This document shows positions 25,058 to 34,842 of a stretch of DNA of 64,000 bases, one piece after another. Each line of letters opens with the position of its first letter. Positions within the stretch are counted from its first letter, which is position 1. Below the pieces are notes generated by a model that saw only the letters and a list, made by a program, of their open reading frames with translations, did no database searches and had not been told where the DNA came from. The DNA is from JAZDFC01 sp043808235 (GTDB lineage Bacteria > Bacteroidota > Ignavibacteria > Ignavibacteriales > Melioribacteraceae): positions 85,092-149,091 of the forward strand of contig JAZDFC010000073.1 in NCBI GenBank assembly GCA_043808235.1. The letters are read 5' to 3'. A program made the position numbers and the translations under genes.

Positions 25058-27523
25058 ATGAAATACCCATTCGAACAAGTTGAGCCCAAATGGCAGAATT
25101 TTTGGGAAGAAAAACAGGTTAACAAAACCGATTTAACGAATCTTGAAAAGAAGATTTACTGCCTTGTAATGTTTATTTATCCTTCTGCTGCAAAGATGCA
25201 CATCGGTCACTGGTATAATTACGGACCCACTGATTCCTGGGCGCGTTTCAAAAAACTGCAGGGTTTCAATGTGTTTGAGCCGATGGGATATGATGCTTTC
25301 GGTCTGCCTGCAGAAAATTATGCCATTAAAACCGGGGTTCATCCAAAAGACAGCACATTAAAAAATATTGCCGATATAAAAGTAATGATGAAGCACATGG
25401 GCGGCATGTATGATTGGAATGCGGAGTTGATGACATGTGTTCCCGAATATTATAAATGGAACCAATGGCTGTTCCTTCAAATGTATAAAAAAGGTTTGGC
25501 TTATAGAAAAAACGCACCGGTGAATTGGTGTCCATCATGCCAAACAGTTTTAGCTCGCGAGCAGGTTTTAAGTGATGGAAGCTGCGAAAGGTGTCATGCA
25601 ACAGTTGTTCAGAAAAATTTAACACAGTGGTTTTTCAAAATAACAAAGTATGCAGATGAACTTCTCGACGGTCTCGATAAAATTGACTGGCCCGAGAAAA
25701 CGAAAACAATGCAGGTCAACTGGATTGGCAGAAGTTATGGAACCGAAGTTGATTTTACAATCGAAGGATATGACGATAAAATAACTGTGTTCACAACTCG
25801 TCCGGATACATTGTTTGGTGTGACATACGTTGTACTCGCGCCCGAAAAAGAACTTGTTCAAAAAATCACTACACCGGAATGCAAAGAAGCTGTTGACAAA
25901 TATATTGAATCAATCCGTTCGTTGACTGAAGTCGAGCGTACATCAACGGTAAAGGAAAAAACGGGTGTGCCTACGGGCGCATTTGCAATCAATCCTGTTA
26001 ACGGCGAGAAAGTACCGATTTGGATTGCAGATTATGCACTCGCAACATATGGCACGGGATACGTTATGGCTGTACCCGGACACGATGAACGCGATTTTGA
26101 ATTTGCAAAGAAATTTAACCTGCCAATTCGCAAAGTAATTTTACAGCCAGGTACAAACGAAGCGGATGAATTGAAAGAAGCTTTTGTTGAAGTTGGCACA
26201 ATGGTGAACTCAGGCAAATACAATGGAACAAACTCCGATACCGGGATAGAAAATATTTCCAAAGATTTGGAAGCACAGGGAATTGGTAAGAGGACAATTA
26301 ACTACAGACTTCGCGATTGGTTAATTTCCCGACAAAGATATTGGGGAACACCGATACCTATTATCCATTGCGAAAAATGCGGTGAGGTTCCTGTACCCGA
26401 GGACCAATTGCCGGTTGTACTTCCGCACGATGTTGATTTCAAACCAAAAGGAAGTTCACCGCTTGCCAGCAACCCGGAATTTGTAAATGTGAAATGTCCG
26501 GCTTGCGGTGGCGATGCTCACCGCGATGCTGACACGATGGATACGTTCGTGGATTCGTCGTGGTATTATTTGCGGTTCCTCAACCCCCGATTTGATGAAG
26601 GAATATTTGATTCGAAACTTGGCAATGCATGGACACCGGTTGATATGTATGTGGGAGGAGCCGAACATGCTGTTATGCATTTATTGTATGCAAGGTTCAT
26701 TCATAAATTTATCCGCGATATCGGATTGGTGAATAGCGACGAGCCGTTTAAAAAACTTATCCACCAGGGTACTATTACAAGCGCGGGCGCGAAGATGTCC
26801 AAGTCCAAAGGAAATGTGGTTGACCCGAACCAGTTTCTTGAGAAGTACGGCGCCGATGTTTTTAGGATGTATTTGATGTTCATGGGTCCGTACGAACTCG
26901 GCGGCGATTGGAGCGACAAAGGAATTGTAGGTGTTGATAGATTTGTTCAGCGCACTTACTCGCTTTTTGAAAATCATAAAAATATTTCTGTGGAAAATCC
27001 AGCGAACGAAAAGTACGATATTACCGGTCTTAACGATGCCGAGAAAAACATTTACAGAAAAGTAAATCATACTCTCGAAAAAGTCGGAACCGAGATTGAC
27101 AATTTCCGTTTCAATACTGCTGTTGCCGCGTTGATGGAATTGATTAATGAAACAAAGAATTTGGAAGAATGCAGAAAAGATGTTCAAACGTATGTTTTGG
27201 AAAGAATGGCGAGCATGGTTTCACCATTGGCTCCGCACCTTGGAGAAGAGAGCTGGACTCTGCTTGGCAAAGAAAAATCATTATTCGAAAGTCCGATATG
27301 GTTTGAAGTTGATCAAGCAGCATTAACTCAAGATAATGTTCAGGTCGTTGTTCAGATCAATGGGAAAGTAAGAACCAAAATTGACCTTGCCGTCAATTTA
27401 CCCGAAGCAGATGTAAAAGAAGCCGTATTTACCGATGCAAAAGTAAAATCATACACCGACGGCAAACAAATTGTAAAAGAAATTTATATTCAGAATAAGA
27501 TTTATAACATTGTTGTTAAGTAA
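25058..27523 (+). CDS. leuS: Leucyl-tRNA synthetase
   Basis: An 821-residue class Ia synthetase that charges tRNA-Leu. The ATP-site motif is HIGHWYNYG (about residues 48-56), and 'EPMGYDAFGLPAENYAIKTGVHP' is a LeuRS hallmark. A zinc-type motif (CPSC/CERC) and the CP1 editing domain (VFTTRPDTLFGVTY) follow. The second ATP motif is AKMSKSKGNVVDP (about residue 580), then the anticodon-binding domain and 'VVVQINGKVRTKIDL' at the C-terminus. Length is normal. The leader (24870-25057) contains interleaved inverted repeats and a run of seven C; no T-box is apparent. Confidence 0.98.
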   Translation: MKYPFEQVEPKWQNFWEEKQVNKTDLTNLEKKIYCLVMFIYPSAAKMHIGHWYNYGPTDSWARFKKLQGFNVFEPMGYDAFGLPAENYAIKTGVHPKDSTLKNIADIKVMMKHMGGMYDWNAELMTCVPEYYKWNQWLFLQMYKKGLAYRKNAPVNWCPSCQTVLAREQVLSDGSCERCHATVVQKNLTQWFFKITKYADELLDGLDKIDWPEKTKTMQVNWIGRSYGTEVDFTIEGYDDKITVFTTRPDTLFGVTYVVLAPEKELVQKITTPECKEAVDKYIESIRSLTEVERTSTVKEKTGVPTGAFAINPVNGEKVPIWIADYALATYGTGYVMAVPGHDERDFEFAKKFNLPIRKVILQPGTNEADELKEAFVEVGTMVNSGKYNGTNSDTGIENISKDLEAQGIGKRTINYRLRDWLISRQRYWGTPIPIIHCEKCGEVPVPEDQLPVVLPHDVDFKPKGSSPLASNPEFVNVKCPACGGDAHRDADTMDTFVDSSWYYLRFLNPRFDEGIFDSKLGNAWTPVDMYVGGAEHAVMHLLYARFIHKFIRDIGLVNSDEPFKKLIHQGTITSAGAKMSKSKGNVVDPNQFLEKYGADVFRMYLMFMGPYELGGDWSDKGIVGVDRFVQRTYSLFENHKNISVENPANEKYDITGLNDAEKNIYRKVNHTLEKVGTEIDNFRFNTAVAALMELINETKNLEECRKDVQTYVLERMASMVSPLAPHLGEESWTLLGKEKSLFESPIWFEVDQAALTQDNVQVVVQINGKVRTKIDLAVNLPEADVKEAVFTDAKVKSYTDGKQIVKEIYIQNKIYNIVVK

Positions 27524-27562
27524 ACACTGAGCGCCGCGAAGTGTCTCATCGTTAACACTATC

Positions 27563-27598
27563 GAGATTCTTCGTTCACTCTGTTCACTCAGAATGACA
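27563..27598 (+). repeat. Dispersed GATTCTTC...CAGAATGACA repeat
   Basis: GAGATTCTTCGTTCACTC continues through TGTTCACTCAGAATGACA. The wording is that of a short repeat widespread in environmental bacterial genomes. It ends one base before the ATG of the MNT gene and leaves no room for a normal ribosome site. Related copies flank 13676-13753. Confidence 0.65.
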
Positions 27599-27599
27599 T

Positions 27600-27941
27600 A
27601 TGAAAATAGAACAGCTCGATGAATTAAAAAAAGAAGTTGAAGATGCCGCAAAGAAATTACTTGGCGATAAATTGAAGCAGGTTATTCTTTACGGCTCTTA
27701 TGCTCGCGGTGATTATGATGAGGAATCGGATGTGGATTTTGCGTGCATTGTTTCAATTCCTAATGAGGAAATAAGTAATTATTCCCAATCATTCGCTGAG
27801 TTCGAAACCGAACTTTCGCTGAAGTATTCTCTTTTGGTTTCGACAGTACTCATCAATGACGGATTGTTTGTGAAATACAAAGAAGATCTTCCTTTTTTCA
27901 TGAATGTTGTAAAAGAGGGAGTTATACTTTATGGAAAATAA
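27600..27941 (+). CDS. MNT-type nucleotidyltransferase (antitoxin of a HEPN/MNT pair)
   Basis: A 113-residue minimal nucleotidyltransferase. The catalytic GS-X9-DxD motif is intact: Gly32-Ser33 in VILYGSYARGD, with Asp44 and Asp46 in SDVD. In HEPN/MNT (type VII) systems the MNT protein inactivates its HEPN RNase partner by AMPylation. Its stop overlaps the HEPN gene by 11 bases, so the two are coupled. The start abuts a dispersed repeat, and no Shine-Dalgarno is visible. Translation may depend on reinitiation or a leaderless message. Confidence 0.85.
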   Translation: MKIEQLDELKKEVEDAAKKLLGDKLKQVILYGSYARGDYDEESDVDFACIVSIPNEEISNYSQSFAEFETELSLKYSLLVSTVLINDGLFVKYKEDLPFFMNVVKEGVILYGK

Positions 27942-28332
27942 TCTCCGAGATTTATCCGGCTTCAGATTAACAAGAGCTAAAGAAGATTTTGAGGCTTCTA
28001 AAGAACTATTTGAAAATGGATATTTCGGTCAGTCCTTAAGTCGCTCATATTACTCTATCTTTCAGGCAACCCGTTCTTTATTGGCATTGGAAAGATTCGA
28101 TAGTAAAAAGCACTCCGGGGTCATTTCATACTTCATTCATAACTTCATTAAAACCGGCAAGATAGAGAAAGAGTTTGGAACAATTTTGACTCTTGCAGAA
28201 AAGAATCGAATACAAAGTGACTATCACGATTTTTACATTGCTTCAAAAGAAGATGCCGAAACTCAAATTGAAAATGCTGAAAAATTTATTAATATGATTC
28301 AAAATTACATTCAAAAGATAACGGAGAAATAA
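27931..28332 (+). CDS. HEPN-domain protein (putative RNase toxin)
   Basis: A 133-residue all-helical protein of the UPF0332/HEPN type: 'ASKELFENGYFGQSLSRSYYSIFQATRSLLAL', then the C-terminal 'KNRIQSDYHDFYIASKEDAE'. Arg93 and His99 fit the RX4-6H RNase motif of HEPN toxins. It overlaps the MNT gene at its start. Its stop shares a base with the serS ATG (TAATG), so the pair is wedged tightly into a leuS-serS unit. RNase activity is inferred from the motif. Confidence 0.82.
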   Translation: MENNLRDLSGFRLTRAKEDFEASKELFENGYFGQSLSRSYYSIFQATRSLLALERFDSKKHSGVISYFIHNFIKTGKIEKEFGTILTLAEKNRIQSDYHDFYIASKEDAETQIENAEKFINMIQNYIQKITEK

Positions 28333-29609
28333 TGCTCGATATAAAACTCATACGTGAAAATCCCGACTTGGTTAAGCAAGGATTGGCAAATAAAAATTCA
28401 AAAGATGTTGTTGATGAGATACTTGCACTCGACGAAGAACGCCGTTCGCTGATTGCAAAAACCGAAGATTTGAAATCGAAAAAAAACCAGGTATCCGCAC
28501 AAATACCCCAGCTAAAAAAAGCCGGGCAGGATACATCTGCGATATTCGCCGAGATGAAAAGAGTCGGCGATGAAATAGCCTTGCTTGATGGACAGCTTCA
28601 TGATATTGAAGAGAAGACTGAAAACATACTACGCAACACTCCGAATCTTGCGCATGAATCTGTGCCTGTTGGAAAAACAGCAGAGGAAAATGTTGAAATC
28701 CGTAAATGGCTGCCGGAAGGTTTTTCATTCCAAACTGAATTTAAACCACTCGACCATATCGAACTGGGAAAGAAATTTAAACTGCTCGATTTCGAAAGAG
28801 GAACAAAAATTTCAGGTTCGGGTTTTCCATTGTACACCGGCAAAGGCGCAACTCTCGAAAGATCGTTGATAAATTTTATGTTGGATTATCATTTACAGCA
28901 TCACGGGTACACGGAAGTGATGCCGCCAATACTTGTAAATCGCGATTCAATGCGTGGCACCGGACAAATCCCCAAGATGGAAGACGATATGTACTTTATC
29001 GAGAAAGATGGATTATATCCAATACCGACAGCCGAAGTACCAATTACAAATATTCACCGCGACGAAATCCTTGCTGAAAAAGATTTGACAATAAAATACG
29101 TTGGTTACTCGCCGTGTTTCCGCCGCGAGGCTGGTTCATACGGCAAAGACTCGAAAGGATTTTTACGGGTTCATCAATTCAATAAAGTTGAAATGGTGAA
29201 ATTCTCGAAACCGGAAAATTCCTACGATGAATTGGAAATGATGGTTAACGACGCTGAAGATATTTTAAAAGCTTTGAAAATTCCTTACCGAATTTTATTA
29301 CTCTGCACCGGCGATTTGAGTTTCTCTGCCGCAAAATGTTACGACATCGAAACATGGTCGCCCGCAGAAAACAAATGGCTCGAAGCTTCGTCGTGCAGTA
29401 ATTTTGAAGCATTCCAAGCACGAAGAGCAAATATTCGTTTCAGAAGAGAGGATGCTAAAAAACCGGAATTCATTCACACGCTGAACGGAAGCGGTTTGGC
29501 AACAAGCCGGTTGATGGTCTCGTTACTTGAGAACAACCAGACTGCCGACGGAAAGATTATTGTTCCGGAGGATCTCAGAAAATATACCGGGTTTGATAAT
29601 ATTGTCTAA
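28332..29609 (+). CDS. serS: Seryl-tRNA synthetase
   Basis: A 425-residue class II synthetase for tRNA-Ser, of normal length. The N-terminal arm is the usual long antiparallel coiled coil (about residues 30-100). Motif 2 is 'CFRREAGSYGKDSKGFLRVHQF' and motif 3 is 'NGSGLATSRLMVSLLENNQ'. The serine site TAEVPITNIHRDE is present. The ATG overlaps the HEPN stop by one base, so its translation may be coupled to the toxin-antitoxin message. Confidence 0.98.
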   Translation: MLDIKLIRENPDLVKQGLANKNSKDVVDEILALDEERRSLIAKTEDLKSKKNQVSAQIPQLKKAGQDTSAIFAEMKRVGDEIALLDGQLHDIEEKTENILRNTPNLAHESVPVGKTAEENVEIRKWLPEGFSFQTEFKPLDHIELGKKFKLLDFERGTKISGSGFPLYTGKGATLERSLINFMLDYHLQHHGYTEVMPPILVNRDSMRGTGQIPKMEDDMYFIEKDGLYPIPTAEVPITNIHRDEILAEKDLTIKYVGYSPCFRREAGSYGKDSKGFLRVHQFNKVEMVKFSKPENSYDELEMMVNDAEDILKALKIPYRILLLCTGDLSFSAAKCYDIETWSPAENKWLEASSCSNFEAFQARRANIRFRREDAKKPEFIHTLNGSGLATSRLMVSLLENNQTADGKIIVPEDLRKYTGFDNIV

Positions 29610-29710
29610 CAACGCTACTATTTTAGTTCTCTAACTTATTATATTTCAAAATGTTAGAGCGGATTTTAAAATAGAGTCAAACATTTGACCTTATTTTTTT
29701 GTAGCTTTCG

Positions 29711-31162
29711 GTGAATAATGAGCAAGGTATGACCGCAAAATCATTTTCAAAGGAACAGATACTCGAGCGAATAAGATTCGATAATCCATGGTGGGAATTG
29801 AATGAGATTGATGCGTATTACAAAAAGCTCAATCGACGCGCTTATTTCGATTTGCTAAAACCGTTAGTGAGCGAGTCTGAAATCAAAAGAGCAGTTATCC
29901 TAATGGGTCCACGCCGCGTCGGCAAAACAGTCCTGCTTTTTCATATCATTCAGGATTTAATTAAAGATGGGATTAATCCCCGAAAAATATTTTATCTATC
30001 CATTGAAACTCCGATTTATAATTCAATTGCGCTTGAGACATTATTTAAATACTGCATGGAAGCTGCAAACGGCGAAAACGGAAATGGATATTATGTTTTT
30101 TTTGATGAAATACAATACCTTAAAGATTGGGAAGTACATCTGAAATCTTTAGTGGATTCATTCAACAATACTAAATTCATTGTATCCGGCTCTGCAGCAG
30201 CAGCTTTAAAATTAAAAAGCTTCGAATCAGGAGCAGGCAGGTTTACAGATTTTCTTTTACCACCTCTTACCTTTTTCGAATACCTAAAGCTAAAAGGCAA
30301 GGAAGATTTCTTGCTTAGTAGAAATGATACCGGGTATGTAGTACCGTCAAATTATGATTATTCTTCACTGAATGAAAATTTTATTCATTATTTGAATTTC
30401 GGAGGATATCCCGAAGTAATATTTTCAGAAAAAATCCAATCGGACCCCGGGCGTTATATTAGGAATGATATTATCGACAAAGTACTAATGCGTGACCTGC
30501 CGAGTTTATATGGAATTCAAGATATCCAGGAGTTGAATAGACTTTTCAATTTTATTGCATACAATACCGGGAACGAGATGTCGTTGGATGAGATTTCAAA
30601 AAATTCCGGTGTTGCAAAGAACACTATTAAAAAATACCTAACATACCTTGAAGCTGCATTCCTAATTAAAACCGTAAATCGAATTGATTTTTCAGCCAAG
30701 GCTTTCAAGAGAGCAAATTTTTTCAAGGTATATCTGACCAATCCTTCGATAAGAAGCGCACTTTTTGCTCCATTAAAAGATAAAGATGAATTTATTGGAA
30801 ATATGGTTGAAACGGCAATCTATTCCCAATACCAGCACAATACTTCGGTTCAATTACATTATGCTCGTTGGAATAAAGGTGAAATTGACATTGTTCATCT
30901 CAATAATGCACAAAAACCTACTCGCGCCGTTGAAATAAAATGGTCAGATAGGTTTGTAACTCAATTAAACGAATTGGCGCATATAAAATCATTTTGCGAT
31001 AATCACGATTTAAAAGAGGCATGGATAACTACAATTGATGTTTCTAAATCCGAAGTCAAAAATAATTTTAGATATTGCTTCATCCCGGCTGCGGTTTATT
31101 GCTTATATGCCGGTCAACTTATTATGGAAAAGAAATCGGGAATAATTAATATTTTGTCTTAA
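29711..31162 (+). CDS. AAA-family ATPase with DUF4143 domain
   Basis: A 483-residue protein. The AAA_14 domain has Walker A LMGPRRVGKTVLL (about residue 64) and Walker B 'YYVFFDEIQYLKDW', then SGSAAAALK as sensor. 'LPPLTFFEYLKLKG' and a winged-helix stretch (LDEISKNSGVAKNTIKKYLTYLE) follow. The C-terminal DUF4143 domain has 'WNKGEIDIVHL...AVEIKW', resembling the PD-(D/E)xK nuclease core. The family is common, often horizontally exchanged and of unknown role. The start may be GTG 29711 or ATG 29729; neither has a good ribosome site. Confidence 0.85.
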   Translation: MNNEQGMTAKSFSKEQILERIRFDNPWWELNEIDAYYKKLNRRAYFDLLKPLVSESEIKRAVILMGPRRVGKTVLLFHIIQDLIKDGINPRKIFYLSIETPIYNSIALETLFKYCMEAANGENGNGYYVFFDEIQYLKDWEVHLKSLVDSFNNTKFIVSGSAAAALKLKSFESGAGRFTDFLLPPLTFFEYLKLKGKEDFLLSRNDTGYVVPSNYDYSSLNENFIHYLNFGGYPEVIFSEKIQSDPGRYIRNDIIDKVLMRDLPSLYGIQDIQELNRLFNFIAYNTGNEMSLDEISKNSGVAKNTIKKYLTYLEAAFLIKTVNRIDFSAKAFKRANFFKVYLTNPSIRSALFAPLKDKDEFIGNMVETAIYSQYQHNTSVQLHYARWNKGEIDIVHLNNAQKPTRAVEIKWSDRFVTQLNELAHIKSFCDNHDLKEAWITTIDVSKSEVKNNFRYCFIPAAVYCLYAGQLIMEKKSGIINILS

Positions 31163-31277
31163 TGTTTTTTTAGTTAGTGCACGGAAATTTCTCAAATTTA
31201 AAAAGAAATTATTCTGGATTAGAATGGAATTATTGAATAAACATAAGTGTTATCGATAGAAAGGAAATTCTTTCAAA

Positions 31278-33029
31278 TTGTTTCGAAACTTATTTTATCT
31301 AAAAAAATATTTTGCCCGCTACAAGGGTAAACTTGTTCTTGGAATTATATTCATTCTTCTTTCGAATATCGGGCAGGTGTATATCCCGCTATTGCTGATG
31401 GACAGCATCGATGCTCTTCAACATAATATCAACATTAATATTATAATCAAGTATGCATTCTTGATTGTTGGAACCTCCGCGCTCGCTGGAGTTTTCCGTT
31501 TCATGATACGCCAAACAATAATTGTTATTTCGCGTGAGATTGAATACGACCTCCGCCAGGATTTTTGGGCGCATATTCAAAAACTTCCGCTGCGGTTTTT
31601 CCAGAATAATTCCACCGGTAATATAATGGCGCACGCAACAAACGATATCGGCGCCGTACGCATGTTTGTTGGTCCATCGGTAATGTATTCCATCGATACC
31701 GTTACTAGATTCGCCATTACTCTGAGCATAATGATTTCGTTGAGTCCGCTCTTGAGTCTTTATGGATTATTGCCCTTGCCAATATTAAGCTTACTCGTTT
31801 ATCTCGTAATGAAAAAAATTCACTTGCTTTATACACGCATACAGGAAAAATTTTCGGAATTGACTACGCGGGCTCAGGAAAATTTCAGCGGCATCCGTGT
31901 GATTAAATCTTACTTCCGCGAAGAATATGAAATTGAGGAATTTAAAAAGCACAGCCAGGATTATTTCAAACGGAATATGGATTTAATTCGTCTCCGCGCT
32001 TTGTTTCACCCGTTGTTTTTTATGATTGCAGGTCTGGCGACGATTATTGTATTGTGGTCGGGCGGTAATATGATTATCGAAGGTAAACTTTCACTAGGAG
32101 TTGTTGTTGCATTCATTGCATATCTCACAATGCTAATCTGGCCGATGATAGCTTTTGGTTGGGTTGCGAACATGGTTCAGCAGGCGGATGCAAGTATGAA
32201 AAGGTTATTAAAAATATTTAATGAGCCTTGCGAAATTTCGGATAACGAATTGACAGAGCGCACTCATGAGAAAATTGAAGGGGAGATTGAATTTAAAAAC
32301 GTTAGCTTCAAATACAACGATAACTTTCCTTTTGTTTTGGATAACATAAATTTTAAAATCATAAAAGGTGAAACGGTCGCGTTTATAGGCCATACCGGTG
32401 TGGGTAAAACCACTTTGATAAATTTGATTGCTCGGATGTACGATACAACCGGCGGTAATGTGTTAATCGATGGGAAAGATATAAAGTCGATTCCGCTTGA
32501 AACGCTTCGAAAAAATATCGGACTTGTTCCGCAGGAAACATTCTTGTTTTCGGATACTCTTGCAAACAACATTCTCTACGGTTTGGACAAAGAAGATTTG
32601 GAAACTGTTTACAAAGTTTCGAACATCGCACAACTCTCGAAAGATGTGAAAACTTTTCCGAAAGGTTACGATACAATACTTGGTGAAAGAGGAATCACAT
32701 TGTCCGGCGGACAGAAGCAGCGTTCCACTCTGGCACGGGCGCTTGCTATCGATCCGAAAATTTTAATTCTGGATGATTCATTCTCTGCTGTTGATACTCA
32801 TACCGAAGAAGACATTCTGAAAAATTTGAAGGATTTTATGAGCAATAGAACCAGCATCATAATAAGCCATAGAATTTCTACCGTAAAGGATGCCGATAAG
32901 ATTTTTGTTCTCGATAAAGGTAAAGTAGCAGAAGAAGGAACGCATGAAGAACTTGTTTCACTTGGTGGAATATATGCCGACCTGCATACGAAACAATTGC
33001 TGGAAGAAGAACTAACAGAAATGAATTAA
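31278..33029 (+). CDS. Heterodimeric ABC exporter subunit with degenerate ATP site (MdlA-like)
   Basis: A 583-residue half-transporter: six membrane helices (about residues 18-300), then an ATPase domain with Walker A GHTGVGKTT, signature LSGGQKQR and Walker B LILDDSFSAVD. The residue after Walker B is Asp instead of the catalytic Glu, as in the degenerate site of BmrC- or TM287-type heterodimers. The start is TTG at 31278, with AAAGGAAA 10-15 bases upstream; no ATG fits the natural N-terminus. The partner gene follows 11 bp downstream. Substrates may be lipids, peptides or drugs. Confidence 0.9.
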   Translation: MFRNLFYLKKYFARYKGKLVLGIIFILLSNIGQVYIPLLLMDSIDALQHNININIIIKYAFLIVGTSALAGVFRFMIRQTIIVISREIEYDLRQDFWAHIQKLPLRFFQNNSTGNIMAHATNDIGAVRMFVGPSVMYSIDTVTRFAITLSIMISLSPLLSLYGLLPLPILSLLVYLVMKKIHLLYTRIQEKFSELTTRAQENFSGIRVIKSYFREEYEIEEFKKHSQDYFKRNMDLIRLRALFHPLFFMIAGLATIIVLWSGGNMIIEGKLSLGVVVAFIAYLTMLIWPMIAFGWVANMVQQADASMKRLLKIFNEPCEISDNELTERTHEKIEGEIEFKNVSFKYNDNFPFVLDNINFKIIKGETVAFIGHTGVGKTTLINLIARMYDTTGGNVLIDGKDIKSIPLETLRKNIGLVPQETFLFSDTLANNILYGLDKEDLETVYKVSNIAQLSKDVKTFPKGYDTILGERGITLSGGQKQRSTLARALAIDPKILILDDSFSAVDTHTEEDILKNLKDFMSNRTSIIISHRISTVKDADKIFVLDKGKVAEEGTHEELVSLGGIYADLHTKQLLEEELTEMN

Positions 33030-33040
33030 GAAAGAAACCT

Positions 33041-34831
33041 ATGTCAGAAGAACAGAAAGAAGACGAAATACTTGGCAAAGCATACGATTCGCATTTGATG
33101 CGTCGCTTGATGAAATATGTTAAGCCGTATAGGAAATATGTTATTGCCGCCGTTCTGTTGAATATTCTCGTTTCATCGTTAGGACCGTTGCGCCCGTTGT
33201 TAAGTAAAATAGCCATCGACGATTATATTGCTGACAGTGATTATAACGGATTGATGCTGATATGCCTTGCATTATTCGGCGCACTTTTGTTTCAATCAAT
33301 CGCACAATTTTTTATAACGTATTTTACTGAAATGATGGGGCAGAAGATTATTCATGATCTTCGTATACAAATATTTTCCCATGTTCAAAAACTCGCATTA
33401 AAATATTTTGATAAAACCCCGATCGGCAGAACCGTTACGCGCGTAACAAACGATGTTGACGCTTTGAATGAAATGTTCTCTTCCGGCATCGTTGAATTGT
33501 TCAGCGATATCTTTCAGATAATCTGGATTTTCATTTTCATGTTCAGCATGTCGTGGGATTTATCGCTCGTTACTCTAACTGTAATTCCGATTCTATTCTA
33601 TGCTACATTTTTATTCAGACGGAAAGTGCGTGAGACTTACCGCGATGTTCGTAAGCATCTCGCGAGATTAAATTCATACATGCAGGAACATGTAACCGGA
33701 ATGAATGTAGTTCAAATATTCGCAAAAGAAAAAGATGAACTAAAGAAATTTTCCGGTATCAATCACGACCATAGAGCGGCAAATATCAAATCTATATTTT
33801 ATTATGCGGTGTTCTACCCCATTGTTGAATTACTCAGCAGCATCAGCATCGGACTGATAATTTGGTACGGCGGCGGCGAAGTTATCCAAAGTCATTTGAG
33901 TATCGGAATATTAATAGCATTTATTCAATACACAGAAATGTTCTGGCGCCCCGTCCGCGACCTTTCTGAGAAATATAATATTCTTCAAGGCGCTATGGCG
34001 GCGTCCGAAAGAATTTTCAAATTGCTCGATGATAACACATTTATTAAAAATCCGGATAATCCCGTTCCGCTGCCCTCAGTTCGCGGTGAGATTGAATTTA
34101 AAAATGTGTGGTTCGCTTATAATCCCGGCGACTATGTTTTAAAAGACGTGTCATTCAAAATTAATCCCGGCGAAACAATTGCCATCGTCGGACACACCGG
34201 CGCCGGCAAAACAAGCATAATCAACATACTCACACGATTTTACGATATCGAGAAAGGCAGCATTACACTCGACGGAATTGATATCCGCACACTCGATAAA
34301 AAGAATTTGCGCCGGTATATTGCTATGGTTCTTCAGGATGTTTTTCTTTTCTCGGGAACTATCAAATCGAATATAAGTCTCGGCAATTCCGATATTAGCG
34401 ATGAGCAAATTCTTTATGCTTCACAGACAGTTGGAGCGGACAAATTTATTTCGAAACTTCCCAAAGGATACAACGAAGAAGTAAAAGAAAAAGGCGCCAC
34501 CCTCAGTGTCGGACAGCGACAATTAATATCATTCGCACGTGCGCTTGCGTACGATCCGCAAATATTAATTCTTGATGAGGCTACTTCGAGCGTTGATACC
34601 GAAACGGAAATTTTAATTCAAAATGCGATTGAGAAATTACTGCTCGGAAGAACATCGATAGTAATTGCTCACCGCCTTTCAACAATTCAAAACGCTGATA
34701 AAATTCTCGTGATGCACAAAGGCGAATTAAAGGAAATGGGAACGCATCAGCAACTACTGGCACAACGCGGAATTTATTATAAGCTTTACCAACTGCAATA
34801 CAAAGATCAGGAAATTATTAAAACAGCATAG
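33041..34831 (+). CDS. Heterodimeric ABC exporter subunit with catalytic ATP site (MdlB-like)
   Basis: A 596-residue half-transporter with six membrane helices and an ATPase domain: Walker A GHTGAGKTS, Q-loop MVLQDVFLFSGTI and Walker B LILDEATSSVD with the catalytic Glu present. Its signature motif is LSVGQ rather than LSGGQ. This motif closes the partner's Walker A/B, so the altered signature and the partner's Asp should sit in the same degenerate composite site. The coherent asymmetry supports a true heterodimer with the preceding protein. It is 11 bp from fbp. Confidence 0.92.
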   Translation: MSEEQKEDEILGKAYDSHLMRRLMKYVKPYRKYVIAAVLLNILVSSLGPLRPLLSKIAIDDYIADSDYNGLMLICLALFGALLFQSIAQFFITYFTEMMGQKIIHDLRIQIFSHVQKLALKYFDKTPIGRTVTRVTNDVDALNEMFSSGIVELFSDIFQIIWIFIFMFSMSWDLSLVTLTVIPILFYATFLFRRKVRETYRDVRKHLARLNSYMQEHVTGMNVVQIFAKEKDELKKFSGINHDHRAANIKSIFYYAVFYPIVELLSSISIGLIIWYGGGEVIQSHLSIGILIAFIQYTEMFWRPVRDLSEKYNILQGAMAASERIFKLLDDNTFIKNPDNPVPLPSVRGEIEFKNVWFAYNPGDYVLKDVSFKINPGETIAIVGHTGAGKTSIINILTRFYDIEKGSITLDGIDIRTLDKKNLRRYIAMVLQDVFLFSGTIKSNISLGNSDISDEQILYASQTVGADKFISKLPKGYNEEVKEKGATLSVGQRQLISFARALAYDPQILILDEATSSVDTETEILIQNAIEKLLLGRTSIVIAHRLSTIQNADKILVMHKGELKEMGTHQQLLAQRGIYYKLYQLQYKDQEIIKTA

Positions 34832-34842
34832 CCGGAGGAATC

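Noticed and set aside
26681..27187. 168-codon open frame on the minus strand inside leuS
   Set aside because: It lies wholly within the conserved leuS coding sequence and its translation shows no recognisable domain.
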